Of a stretch of 64,000 bases of DNA, positions 36,169 through 47,794 are shown in pieces. The notes beneath the pieces were generated by a model. The model did no database searches. It saw nothing but the letters and a program-made list of their open reading frames with translations, and had not been told where the DNA came from. The stretch is from Eutypa lata (taxonomy: Eukaryota > Ascomycota > Sordariomycetes > Xylariales > Diatrypaceae): contig JAKULF010000013.1 in the NCBI GenBank assembly GCA_022661535.1, positions 992,001 through 1,056,000 on the forward strand, read 5' to 3'. Within the stretch, counting starts at the first letter, position 1; the number at the start of each line of letters is the position of its first letter. The position numbers were made by a program, and so were the translations under genes.

Positions 36169-37431
36169 TCAAAACGCCTCAACAGGCGTCCCAAACCAAC
36201 TTCCCAATTCATCGACATCCTTATTATCGCCCCCATCAGCAGCAGAAGCGACAAAGAAATCTGTAACACGATGGCTCATGCCCTCGTCTTCGTCACCCTC
36301 CTCATCGACCTCGGGCCACTCCACTTTCACGCCGCCCTTCCCCTCGATCAGGTCCTTCGCCGTGCCCCAGCTGAACCGGCACTCCGGCCCCCACCCGAAC
36401 ACCGGGTGCATGTTCCGCCACAGCCAGGTCGTGCAGCGCGCGTCGGAGGGGTAGCCGGATCCCCAGGTTTGTTCTTTTTCCTCATCGCCCTTCACATCCA
36501 CCCCCTCCCCCTCCCCTCCATCTCCCACCACTTCATCCCCGCTCTCCCTCTTCCTCTTCCCCCCCACCTTCGCCACCGCCGCCGCCGTCCGCCCCTCAGC
36601 CAACCGCCCCTCATAGAGCACCTCCAGCGCCGCGTCCCTCGTAACCTTGGCGCACACGCTGGCGGCGCTCACGCAGGGGAAAAGCGAGTCGGCCTTCTTG
36701 GTGACGGTGATGCGGCACGTGGGGAAGAAGCGCTCCAGCTTCGCCTGGTGCGTGGCGGGGGGGCCCACGGTGTCGACGTAGATCTCGCGCACGTTGACGC
36801 CGCGCGCCAGCACCCCCCTGATGAGCGACACCGTCGCGTCCAGCGCCTGCGCGTTCAGGTTGTAGGCGCTGCGGTTCGCGGGCCGCAGCATCCCCGAGGA
36901 TATGGAGCGCGCCGAGAGGGACGAGGTCGCGAAGCCGGTGTGTGTGTAGAGGGTTGGTGTTGGTGATGGTTGTTTTTTGGAGGAGTCGTTGTTTGGTGGG
37001 GATGAGGAAGAAGAAGGGGGAGGAGGCGTGCATAGCTCTCGCATGAGTTGCGTTCGCACGGCTGGTGTTAGGACTTTGCTGTCGTCGAAGTGGTGCTTCT
37101 CTTTCAGGAGAGGCGTTGATAGCTCGGCTGGGAGGTAGAATACCCCGTAGACCATGGGACCTAAGACGGGACCGCGCCCGGCTTCGTCTACGCCTAGGAT
37201 GCATGGCGTTCCTGGCTCTGTTGTTGAAGAATCTGAAGACGGCGACGATGGCAGGAGTGTTGGTGGTACTGGCGAGAAGTATGTGTGGGTTTCCCCGGCG
37301 AGAGTAGCGGTGCGGTCGACGGAGGGCGGGATGTAAGATGAGTCTGAAGATGGGGGTGTTTCGAGGGCGATGTTGGGCGTGTCGTCCATGATTGTGTCTT
37401 CCATGTTTTCCCCTTTGGCTTCTTTTGTCAT
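36169..37431 (-). CDS. RNH201: Ribonuclease H2 catalytic subunit A
   Basis: Nuclear endonuclease that cuts RNA in RNA/DNA hybrids and starts removal of ribonucleotides from genomic DNA, with subunits B and C. Single exon, 420 residues. The catalytic DEDD set is visible: Asp82-Glu83 in GVDEAGRGPVLGP, Asp220 in YVDTVGPP and Asp266 in KVTRDAALE. The type 2 RNase H signatures HHFDDSKVLT and FPCVSAASVCAKVTRD are intact. Two low-complexity inserts are unusual: a Pro/Ser stretch at about 136-159 and a Lys/Glu/Gly stretch at about 289-325. The N-terminal 75 residues are Ser/Thr/Pro-rich. No canonical PIP box is obvious. The middle of the gene is very GC-rich. Confidence 0.95.
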   Translation of the reverse strand: MTKEAKGENMEDTIMDDTPNIALETPPSSDSSYIPPSVDRTATLAGETHTYFSPVPPTLLPSSPSSDSSTTEPGTPCILGVDEAGRGPVLGPMVYGVFYLPAELSTPLLKEKHHFDDSKVLTPAVRTQLMRELCTPPPPSSSSSPPNNDSSKKQPSPTPTLYTHTGFATSSLSARSISSGMLRPANRSAYNLNAQALDATVSLIRGVLARGVNVREIYVDTVGPPATHQAKLERFFPTCRITVTKKADSLFPCVSAASVCAKVTRDAALEVLYEGRLAEGRTAAAVAKVGGKRKRESGDEVVGDGGEGEGVDVKGDEEKEQTWGSGYPSDARCTTWLWRNMHPVFGWGPECRFSWGTAKDLIEGKGGVKVEWPEVDEEGDEDEGMSHRVTDFFVASAADGGDNKDVDELGSWFGTPVEAF

Positions 37432-38078
37432 TTTCTCACTCAGACTCAGAAGGTAGATTTGTCTAGTTGTGGGTTGAGTTGAATTGAATGGTACTTGCTG
37501 AGGTTGCGATTGCCTGGAAATTATATACCCTCAGAAGGGTCTAAGGTTAGTTATTATGTAGGTAATTAAGCAGCCTAGGCACAGTATATAAAGCCTAGTT
37601 TGGTGCTATGAAGAACGAATTGACTCCTAGGCAGGCAATCGCAGCGATATTCTGTTGATTTAGGAAGGCATAAGGTATAGTTAGATCATTCTAACCTTTG
37701 TCTATAACAAAATGTGAACCTCAGGTTATGCAACTATACTTTTCCTAGTATAAAGTAGACGCGTTTAGGTGATACCAAGCGCGTCTTAATTAAAGCCTTG
37801 GTCAAGACCCACATCTTTAAGGGCACAAGGGGTGGTTGCCCAATGATTTAATTTATGCCAAGGCAAGAGATAGTTAGTACGAAGTAAACATTAAGCAATT
37901 GTTGTTTTATTAGTTAATCACTCCCCACTTCCACCTAACTGCCATCATCTTGTCAACACGCGTCACTGTCTCAAGATCGAGTACATTTCGCTCCAGTCAC
38001 TCGAGAACATATTGAATTGATATTTCGAAAATATCAGACGAGATAGGGTCGGAACTTGACGAATTGCCCAAAGTAAAC
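37432..38078. other. Divergent gap between RNH201 and MIF2
   Basis: Promoter side of both genes. The central part (about 37530-37900) is AT-rich with many TAG/CTA words and may be an old mutated repeat. No coding support. Confidence 0.5.
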
Positions 38079-40434
38079 ATGGCGCCACCGCGTGCGTCGC
38101 AGGCTCAACGGCGCGCCACTCAGTCGCAAAACGAACATGTCTATGAATTGGGCAAAGTGGGAAGGTATAATCAATTATTCTGTGGATATAACGGGTTATA
38201 TTTTATATTCGGCTTTCTAACCTTTCTGCACAGGAAAACGGGTGTCACATTACCAGACAATGGCGAGCGCGACGAGTATGGCTTCGAGGATCCCAATATT
38301 TTCTCTTCCCCTGACAAGGGGGCGAATGGTACCAATGGATACGATCGCGAAACTCCAGAAGATTCAGACGAACAAGATATGGATTTGGACGATGGTATGG
38401 TGTCATGTGTCACCTAATCGTTAGTACTACACTTGCTAACTTGTCAAAAAAAATTAGGTTCCGAAATGGGACCAGCTACTACTCGAAAGCTTCAGGAGCG
38501 CCGGAACAGGCCTTCGCTCCCCCGCGCTAGATCTCCTATCAAGACAAATATACAGTCCCCAGCGCGCCACAATCCGCATCTTGGTCCAACCTCGTCCCCC
38601 GCGCGAGGAACCATCGTGGACGCGCCCTCGCATAACCCTCCAAGACAGGTCAAACGTCGGCTGAACTTTTCCAAGGGCGAAAATCCCCTAATGAAGCCGA
38701 TAACTAATGGACATCCGAAAGTGAATGGTTCCGGGCTCCCTAATGGCAAACTCAATGGACACGCCAGTCACAGCGGAGAATCTGACAACGACGAAGATGA
38801 CGATGACGACAACGACGATGAATCTGTTGTTCAGGGAAAACGAAGACAGCCGACTGAGGATGGTGAGGAAGAGGAAGACCAAGAGAACGATGACGAGGAA
38901 TCCATGCAAGTACTCGACATGGGTGATGACGATGTAGATCAGCCAGAGCCAGATCAAATAGAGCCTGAGGTGGAGGAGGAGGTAGAGGAAGAGGATGTGA
39001 CGAACGAACAGGTAGAAGAGGAAGAGACGGAAGAAGTACAAGCTCAACCAGCGAAGCGCCGAGGCCGGAAACCGAAACAACCACCGCCCGCCAAGAAAGC
39101 CCAATCACAGTTGTCCGTAAACGAGCCAGTTGACGAGGAACCCGCCAAGAAAAGGCGAGGTAGGCCAGCAAGGACTGCACCCCAGGAGGAATCCAAAGAA
39201 TCATCGTCTCCTAAGAGAAGACGGTCGGGACGAAGCTCTTTAGGCGATGATGCCGAGGAGGAGGAAATCCCAGAAGAAGTCGTTGAAGAAGAAAGAGAGC
39301 CAAAACGCCTAAAAACCGAGAAGGCACCGAGTAAGGGCAAGACAGCCTCTCCTGCGTCGAAGGCGAAGGCGAAAGCGAAAGCGGCAGCAGTGCCAGCTTC
39401 ACCACCGCCACCGCCACCGCCACCGAAGGGAAAGCCCGGCCGCAAGCGGAAATCATCCGGTGTCGGCGCCGTCGATTCGCCCGTGGTCCAGCGCGGTCCG
39501 CCCCTACCCAGAGCGCGGGGGCTGGTGAGCATGCGGCGGGAAGGGACGGACTCGGCAAGGACCACGCGCTCGGGCCGGATTTCCATCAAGCCCCTGGAGT
39601 TCTGGAAGGGCGAGCACTACGAGTTCGACGACGACGCCGAGGAAGTGTACGGAGACAAACGTAGCCATTTTGTCTTCAACAAGGTCAAGGGCATCGTGCG
39701 AGCCGAAGAGCCGGAGCCGCTGCACGCCGCGAAAGCGAAACGAGGACGCGGCCGACCATCGGGCCGTCCTCTGAAGCGGGGCCGTCCCTCCGCCGTGGTG
39801 GAAGAGCTAGACGAAGAGGAGCCGGCCGACGAATGGGAGGAGGACCCCGGCCGCGTCGTCGGCGAGTGCCTGTTCTGGTACCCGGAGTACCAGGAGGCGC
39901 CGCCCGAGGACGAGGACCGCATCCAGGTGGTGGAGGAGGAGCTGGCGATCTCGTCGGCGGCCATCAACCTGCGCGACATCAAGGACGCGACCTTCAAGTT
40001 CGCCAAGACGCTGACGCTGCCGTTCTTCGGCGCCGGCGTCGTCGACCTGCCCCCCGGCTCCGAGAAGCACCCCAAGAACTCCCGCAAGATGCAGATGGTC
40101 TTCTTCGTCCACACCGGGAGCGTCACCGTCACCATCGCCGACGTCAATACGTTCCGCATCACGAAGGGGGGCATGTGGTTCGTTCCTAGAGGTGTGTATT
40201 GTCTTTTTTTCTTCTCTATTTTCTATATATCTACTTATATACCCATCTATTTATCTGCTTGCTGTACCCGCAGTGTGGTGGTAGTGCAGGGGGTGGGTCT
40301 TGGAGTTAGACATTTTTCTAATGGAGTTACTAGGAAACCGTTACGAGATCAAAAACGAGGGCGACAAGACGGCAAGGCTCTTCTTCGCGCAGGGTTGCGA
40401 GGTCCACTGGCAGCCGGAGGCTGAAGAGGCGTGA
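38079..40434 (+). CDS. MIF2: Inner kinetochore protein Mif2/CENP-C
   Basis: Binds centromeric CENP-A nucleosomes and bridges to the outer kinetochore. Four exons, 38079-38164, 38234-38394, 38458-40191 and 40334-40434, give 693 residues. The conserved N-terminus (VYELGKVGRKTGVTLPD) is rebuilt by the first splice. It contains an acidic middle region, three AT-hook-like segments (RRGRKPK near 281, RRGRPAR near 313, RGRGRPSGRPLKRGRPS near 512), the CENP-C motif TRSGRISIKPLEFWKG (about 447-462) and a C-terminal cupin dimerisation domain (about 580-693). The last exon must be read in a new frame after 40191; without it the cupin would lose its end (GNRYEIKNEG...). Confidence 0.94.
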
Positions 40435-41494
40435 GCTGTACGTGCAAACTTGGTTGCTCGCTTTGCTATTCATTGCTAAGGAAGAGGAAGGGCAGATATT
40501 CATACTGGTTGGCGCAGGCGGGGCGGGACGGTTGGCAAAGTTCAAAAGAGGTGTAAACGGACGGGCGTTACGTTACGTACGTAATCTTGGCCGTGTATTT
40601 TCTGAAGCCAAGTAGCCGAATACCACAATCCTAGTTTCTAATTTTGATTTTCTGTTCCAAAGTACTGAGAAAAGGGTGCTGTTTTTGCGAGAATGGAGCC
40701 TTGTCAATAAGAGTACATTACATGTATTGTACGGGCGTACGCGTTCATGAGTTCATTGTTATTATAAAGTAGTTTTAGGTTTGGTTTCTTGCTCTATGAC
40801 GCTGCGGTTGTGGTTCTGGTGCCCCCTGGAGCACGGTAAGCGGCGGGCAAGTGATCATATATATATGTTTAGTTTGCTGGCGTCGAAGCAATCAGCTATA
40901 TAATATATAGATACCACCCCTTTTTTTCTGTCAGAGTGGTTCTAAGGCATGTCTATCTACTGTGGTTGGAACTCTTGGTTCCAAGGTCTAGGTCTAAAGT
41001 AGATACAAGTGCGTATGTTTATCATAATGCCGAATCAATAGACAGGGCAATAGCATTCTCAACACGTCCTAGGTGGCAAAGTGTGCGTGATAACATAGTC
41101 GGTTTGCCATGAGTTCAGTAAGTATAACTGGGTTAAAGGGCTATGTATCCCTACAAATGTATATAACCCCCTTTTTAAAACTAGCAGTTAATCCTACCCA
41201 TAACCATCTAAAATATCCTACATATAAATGGGGTTTGATGCATGAGCATGTTACAATAATTCTCTATAGATGTCTGCTAGAACACGCCTTCCTTGCACTT
41301 CAGGTTTCGGTTACCAGTTCCAATGAGCAGCTGGAACGTGATGGTTCCACGAAAGACCAGCCAAATAATGATGATCACAGATCATGTAGTTAGTTTATGC
41401 TAGTTTGAACAATATTTGTTTCTTACTACTTAGATGGTTATTTCCAGGGTCAATATAATCGTATAATAACATTTCAATAAGCTCCTAGGTTGCT
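40435..41494. other. Convergent gap between MIF2 and the membrane protein gene
   Basis: No supported gene. The part from about 41100 to 41480 is AT-rich with many TA steps and looks like a mutated old repeat. Confidence 0.5.
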
Positions 41495-43208
41495 CTATCT
41501 AGTCCTCTTCTCATGAAAGTACTCAGCCATGATCATGAGACCACCAAACAGAAGGAGCGCGGCACTGAGCATCCCACCGACCATCGAATCGGGCTTAGAG
41601 ATGTCCACCACCAGCGTGTACGTCGAGTTGCGATCCGTATCGTTCCAAATACTCTGCCGGTACTCCGCGTCGTCGCTGTCAGGGTTGCGCAGCCAGGACC
41701 ACCGAGCAATGTTCGGCGTCAGCCAGAAAAGCCAAATGACGCCCATGGCGACGCAGAGCAGGACGTCTAGACGCAGCGCAGAAAGGACCTTACGATCTAA
41801 TGGTACCCGCTTCCATACGAGGTACGCGAAAGTGACGGCCCATGCGAGGAAGAGCCAGGGGTAGACCATGACCATGTGACAGTTCCTAAGGTTTCGTGTT
41901 ATTAGTCAGTAGTAAGTAGTAGTTATACATATATAGTAAGCCGGGCCTTCTCCATATACCGTTGCACCTACATAGGCTGACTGACTGAAAGGCGCGCAAT
42001 GGGAGAGAGAGAACATACCATGTACATTTGAGATCATGTTGCTTGATCAACACATAGATAGCGATCTCGAACGACACACAAAGCACCACCCAGAAAGCGA
42101 GCACCCTCGTCCAAAGCGTTATCATAAAACTGTCATTTCTGCGCAAGGCCCAGTAGCGGACGGCCGGGTCGATCTGCGGGCCGGCTTTTGGACGTTGATT
42201 CCCATTTGTAAGGTTTCTTGTCTTTGAACCACCACCGGCCTTCACTTCTAAAGCCTGGTCAAATATCTATATATACGCAGAACTTGTGTCAGCGTGTGAT
42301 ACCAGGTTAGGAAGAATAGGGATAGTATGGCACCCCTGGCGACTTACCTTGCTCCTCGTATTCACCGTCGTATCCCTCGACTTCTCATGCGCCTCAAAGA
42401 CCGCAGCCAGGGGTCCCGTGCCCAACGTATCCATATTTATATCTACAGAGTCGACCTGTGCGTACAACAGTCCACCCTTAGTGCTATAAGGCCACCACCA
42501 TAACCACCACTTCGTACCCTGCACAACAGGTAAATACCTATTCGGCAACCTACAGCGCGCAGGCAGAAACCAGACCCAGAAGGCAACAGTAGCCATCTGT
42601 ACAACTGCAGTGAGAACGGAGAGGACGAACGGCGTGGTGATCCTATAACCCTTCAGCCAAGTGGCATAGACCTCCTGGAGCTCCTCAGCCTTCAGATCGG
42701 GGCGCCGACTGCGCACGATCTCAGCGGCGTCGAAGGGCGCCTTGGCAACACCGGCACAGAGCACCAGGTTAGCGGAGGCGAACCCGACCGCGACCGCGGA
42801 CAGAGCGACCGTGACGGCGCTCCGGAGGTAGGTGCGGTCGTTGCGGGGCCAGAAGAAGACAAAATAGGTCAGATTCGCCCCGGCGGCTGCGATGTGGCAG
42901 GCGTAGAGGGCGAGGATCTTGCGAGCGAGGTCGCGCAGCTGGCCGTCGGGGAGCTCGGTCCTGAAGTTGAAGGTTGCGTCTGTTTCTTTCGATGCTCTGT
43001 ATTCCTGCGTGGAGAGGTTCATCAGGAAGCCGACGCCTATACCCATGGCGAAAAACAGAGTGAGTGGCACGCTCACGACTAGGAGCCGGACTCGCCAGTT
43101 GCGCTTCTTCTTCTTCTTCTTCTTCTTCTTTTTGGCCTCCTTGGCCTTCTGCTTCTCTACCTCCGTCCATCCTGTTGAAAATAGTTTTTTGTACTGAATA
43201 AATGCCAT
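41495..43208 (-). CDS. Multi-pass membrane protein, about eight segments, unknown family
   Basis: Not recognised. Three minus-strand exons, 43208-42348, 42266-42019 and 41885-41495, join in phase and give 499 residues. The start at 43208 (MAFIQYKK) is preferred over an upstream ATG at 43229 because of its better context. The N-terminal 45 residues hold a run of ten lysines encoded by a TTC-type repeat on the plus strand. Four hydrophobic segments lie in the first half (for example LLVVSVPLTLFFAMGIGVG and YVFL-type stretches), then a 100-residue hydrophilic loop, then four more (VLAFWVVLCVSFEIAIYVLI, YPWLFLAWAVTFAYLVW, VLLCVAMGVIWLFWL, MLSAALLLFGGLMIMAEY). The 4+4 layout could be an old internal duplication. 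It is divergent from the HET gene to its right. Confidence 0.72.
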
Positions 43209-43577
43209 GGTACACGTGTAGTGTAGCATGTGTGATCGTGGTAAGTTTCCTGGGAAAGGGGAGAGGATTTGGGAATCCTATATTAAGACTAGGCTCTTGG
43301 CCTCCGAGCTGAGCCCCCCCCCCCTGGTGATTGGCGCCCAATGTGATTACATCCCCACACGCATTTCAGCACTTACTATCTATAGACAAGTAACTGTCCC
43401 GAGACAGTAAGTCCCCTGTTAATACTTCGTTACTATATATGTAGCTGTGCTCACCACCCTTGATTTTCAGCTGTCCTCCCCTTCGACTATGTTCTCTACG
43501 ACGAATTTGTCCAACCTGCAAAGCAGGCCCCATCCTTCTTCTGTTCACATAGCTCCTCGAGATCACGAACCGCCATC
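43209..43577. promoter_or_regulatory. Shared upstream region of the membrane protein and HET gene
   Basis: 369 bp separate the two divergent start codons. It contains a run of nine C at about 43314-43324 and no clear TATA box. Co-regulation of the pair is inferred from the arrangement only. Confidence 0.4.
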
Positions 43578-46092
43578 ATGCTCTGCGAAAGGTGCAACGG
43601 CTTCGACATCCAAGCCTTCAAGCAGGACGGCTTCATGTACCGGGGGTATCCTCTCGAAGCCGTGCTAGACTCGGTCGATAAGGGCTGTTCCTTCTGCAGC
43701 CTTCTCCTGGAATACCTGAGACTCGCGGACAACGGCGACGAGTACACCTACCTGAGCATGGCGATGCGAAAGAAGAGAGGGGAGTCGCTCCCGGTGCCAT
43801 GGTTCTCGCGCCGTCAGTTGCGCCTGATCAAGCTCTGGCTCCAGACGGTTACGGTACCCGTGTGGGTCCACTTCCAGGTGTGGAGGGGAGGGTCGAGTGC
43901 GGAGGGCGATGGGGTAGAGAAGCAGCAGCAGCAGCCGTTGATGATCAGACAGCTCGGCGCCTTCGTCTCGGGCACGCGCCAGCTGAATCTAGTCAGCAGC
44001 TACACTCCCACCGTCTGGTTCAACGTCGCGGCGGACCTCGGTCGGTACCTATTTATCTAGGCATTTGTTGCCCTGACTCGATAATACGTTTTGTGATGCT
44101 AATACGAAACAAACAAAAAATACAGGGACGCCAGCGCACGTTTCCCAGGACATCATCGGCCACCTATCGACCGAGAACCACACCTGGTCGCTCGCGAACG
44201 TCGAAGCCATCAAGAAGTGGCACAACGCCTGCCGCTGGTGGCACCCGCAGTGCAAGAAGAGGCTCTCGCGGTGCGGGGAGGACCTAGACGCCTCGAAGTC
44301 CCCTCTGCCATCGCGGTGCCTGGAGGTCCGATCCGGCTGCGACCAGGAGAAGTGCTCGAGCTGCCCCCTGTACTTCATCCTCCGGGAGACGGGGGGCCAG
44401 GAGGGGAAGTACGTCGCGCTGAGCCACCGGTGGGCCGACGAGACGGAGACGGTGCGGACGCTGAGGGGTAACTACGAATACCGGCTGGCGAACTGGGGCC
44501 AGCAGCACCGCGACGGTCCGTTTCGGATCACGCCGCTTTTCAGCGAAGCGGGCCATCTCGCCCTGCAGCTGGGCATCAACTACATATGGATCGACTCGCT
44601 CTGCATCATCCAGGACGACGGGGACGACTGGGGCCGCGAGTCCGTCAAGATGGCCGACTACTACCAGCAGGCTTGGTTGACCATCGCGGCGACCACGACG
44701 AACAGCACCGGCGGTCTCTTCAGCGAGGTCAACACGGAGAAGCTACCACGGGTAACGCGCCTGCCGTACCGCGACAGGAGCGGCGAGCAGAAGGGGCATT
44801 TCTACGTCCAGTGCAGCGGGGACGCCATGGTGGCTAAGGAGTACAAGACGTCGGTGGCCAACAGCGAGCTGCTGCGGCGCGGGTGGGTGTACCAGGAGTG
44901 GATCCTGAGCCGACGGCTCGTCACGTTTTCGAATTCCGGTCTCTTCCTGACGTGCCAGGGCGACGCGCCGCAGACGACGCTGGGAGACAACGTCCAGAAG
45001 AGCAGCGCTGAGGAGGGAGAAGGAGGGGGTAAGCGGCGGGATGGACACACGGATAAGTCGTTCAAGAAAGACCTGGTGACTAAAGACTTTTCTACGATCC
45101 TGGGTATCCTCTGGGCCTGGGAGAAGCTCGTCGAGAGCTACTCGGGTCTGCAGCTCACCAAGATCGACGGTGATCGCATCGTCGCCCTCGCCGGCGTGGC
45201 GAGCGAGTACGGGAAGGCGCTCCGGGAACGGGAGCGGGAGCGAGAAAGCAGCCAGGCAGCAGCAGGGGAGAAGGAGAAGCCTCACCTCTACGCCAGTGGG
45301 ACATGGTTTCCCCACGTGCGCAGCCTCCTCTGGGAACAGGTCCGACGGTGTCCCACGGAACGGATAGGAGGGATCCCCACGTGGTCATGGGCTTCGATGA
45401 AGACGCTCGACCGAGAAACGGGCAAATACGGCGGGGTAGAAGTGCAATGGTCGTCCACGTGGGGGGACACCAAGACCAAACCGGTGTGCAAACTCGAGGA
45501 CGCAACCGCGGTGCCGGTGGTGAACGTCGACAAAGAGGCGGACATATGGAGGCCGGACTTCGACCGAGCAGGAGAGCAGCAGCAGCAGCAGGGTGTCGGT
45601 GGTGATGACGACGCGTACGAGAACAGCCGTCGGTTCTTCATCCTCGGCTTGACCGGACGTCTGCAGACAGTGCAGATCCATGATTATTTCGATGACGATG
45701 ACGACACGAAGGTAGTAGCGAAGCTTACGTCCCACCGGGAAGATTTCGGGAGGGAGACCTGGCGCAAGGTGACGATAGATGAGATCTCATCGAGCGTCAT
45801 CGGATGGGCGTCACTGGAACACCCGGACTGCCAGACCGACGGCCCCCTAGACGGCCGCTCGCAGCCGCTCTATGCGCTGTTCGTCTCGAGCGTCGAGAAT
45901 ATCGATGAGGGGTTTGCTGTGGGAAACCTAATCACCGCCCACCTTACTGCTTACAAAGTCGTGTACCTCAGGAGAGTGGGTATTTCCGGGTATGAGAATG
46001 CTTACGAACGAGTCGGGGTTGGCAGGGTCTTCGGGAATGAAGTTGACGCTCTGTTTCGAATGTTGAAAGAAGAGAAGGTATTGTTGGTGTGA
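43578..46092 (+). CDS. HET-domain protein, full length
   Basis: Fungal heterokaryon-incompatibility domain protein; the family includes non-self recognition death effectors, but this member's role is unknown. Two exons, 43578-44040 and 44126-46092, give 809 residues. The donor is a weak GTCGGT, chosen because it alone keeps phase and rebuilds DLGTPAHV. The N-terminus has a C-x2-C pair (CERC) and a second pair (CSFC), usual for this class. The HET domain spans about 249-410 with VALSHRW, IWIDSLCIIQDD and GWVYQEWILSRR. After it are Glu/Arg-rich and Gln-rich inserts and the conserved GIPTWSWAS. The whole gene is GC-rich, unlike the first HET gene in this window. No NACHT or repeat domain is attached. 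Confidence 0.9.
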
Positions 46093-47750
46093 TATGGTGA
46101 CGTTTATAATCATAAGAAGAAGAATAAATTAGTAACAAGAACGACATGTCTAATTACCTCCATTTTCGTTATAGCATGTAGGTTTGATACATAATAATGT
46201 AAAAATATAACAGATAAATTTGTCACGGGAGTATCTCAGATGCCGAGTTTCAACTCTGCCCAGCGAAGAGATGCTAAAAGCCTACGCCGGCATACGGGTC
46301 CAGGTCACCGATATGACCAAACTAGAAGTCTAGGACCAGAAAGAGTATCATGGAAAACTTCACATTTTGGAGTCGTAAACAACCTGCACAAGTGCTAGGA
46401 TATTCCTCCGGAGAAGCTCGAGGTGCGTGGTGTAGTTTAGCCTCGTACATAATCCCGGATTTGACACGTCAAGGCTATCACGTACAAGCTGATCTAGGAG
46501 CAAGGTATGGGTTATTGCGGATAGTGATAATTGTCTGGGATGCTCTAGAACTTAGGATAGGTAGCTAGAAAGATCTATATATAATACAGGAGCACCGGAT
46601 ATATGATTATCCTGCTCCGGGAGCTTAGTAAGCAGCTCTGACTGCAACAAAGGCATAAGTTGCGCCGAATACACTTAATAGGCGAGGCGGTTAGCATATA
46701 TCATTACCAAATCCTTATTAACCTAGGAATATCAGATGACACTCAGCGCAGCCTTTTCTTACCAGTAGTAAGTATTGTTGCCTGCCTGCCGAGCTCCAGT
46801 TCCTCTACGCCTACACAGCGGCTTGCCTGCGGTATCGTCGGGCTGTTGTTCTAAAGCATACAAATATGCCGTGTAACCTACCAAGCATAACCGTATCAAT
46901 TAAGCAATGCCCATTTGCCGTATGGGGAGCTAAAATACCATGTGAAGCCACCTGTCACAAAGCCTGTCCGAGGTACAACCAATAAAACACTCATGAATTA
47001 AAGAAGCGCATGCATGCTCGGCGTTGCAAGAGTTTTCAGAGGTACCAGAGCATCCAGTGTCACAAGAGCTTGTAGACGCAGTGGGGAAAGTCTTTTCAAC
47101 CACGATAAGTACATGGCCAGAAGATCATGAAACATAACTATAGCAGGTAGTAAACAAGTCTGTAATTAGAATCAAGTTTAGACATTCGTATAGTTTGGGA
47201 ACACAATGAACCCCTCCCTAACATCCCATGATACTTCTATGGTATGACGAAAAAGGTTAGGGGAGCCTATTCAACACCATTTTGGGGGGCGTTGGAGAAG
47301 TGTTTGTGAGTTCTTAATGACCTTGGTTAAACATCTTAAATTCTTGCATTGCGAATAGAGTATCTTGTGCCTACACCATCGCTGTATTTCCTCTTCAGTA
47401 ATGGTCAAATACTATTCATTATACTCGGGAAACAAAACAGGTCGGTGTTGCATATTCGGTAATACGTACAAGGCAATCTTCTTCAGGGGTAACGGGCAGG
47501 TATTATAACCAACGTGGAAATTCCACTCGAAGTCTTAAGACTGAAGAAGAAGAAGTGGATGATGACAAGCTTGGAAGTATATAAGTTACCGTAGTCAGTC
47601 GACCGTGAACCCCGCCTTCCTCTCCCTTTAAAACTTCCGCAGCATTAGTAGTCACTAAGTATTACACACTCTCTCACATCGCATTAGGATAGATAGACAT
47701 TAGTTTGAAATTATCAATTTCCTTAGCTCCTATCCCTGCCCAAACCCAAA

Positions 47751-47794
<44 letters not shown>

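Noticed and set aside
41495..46092. Calling the HET/membrane pair a proven defence or toxin-antitoxin-like system
   Set aside because: Only the arrangement supports it; no catalytic or pore-forming signature was identified in the membrane protein.
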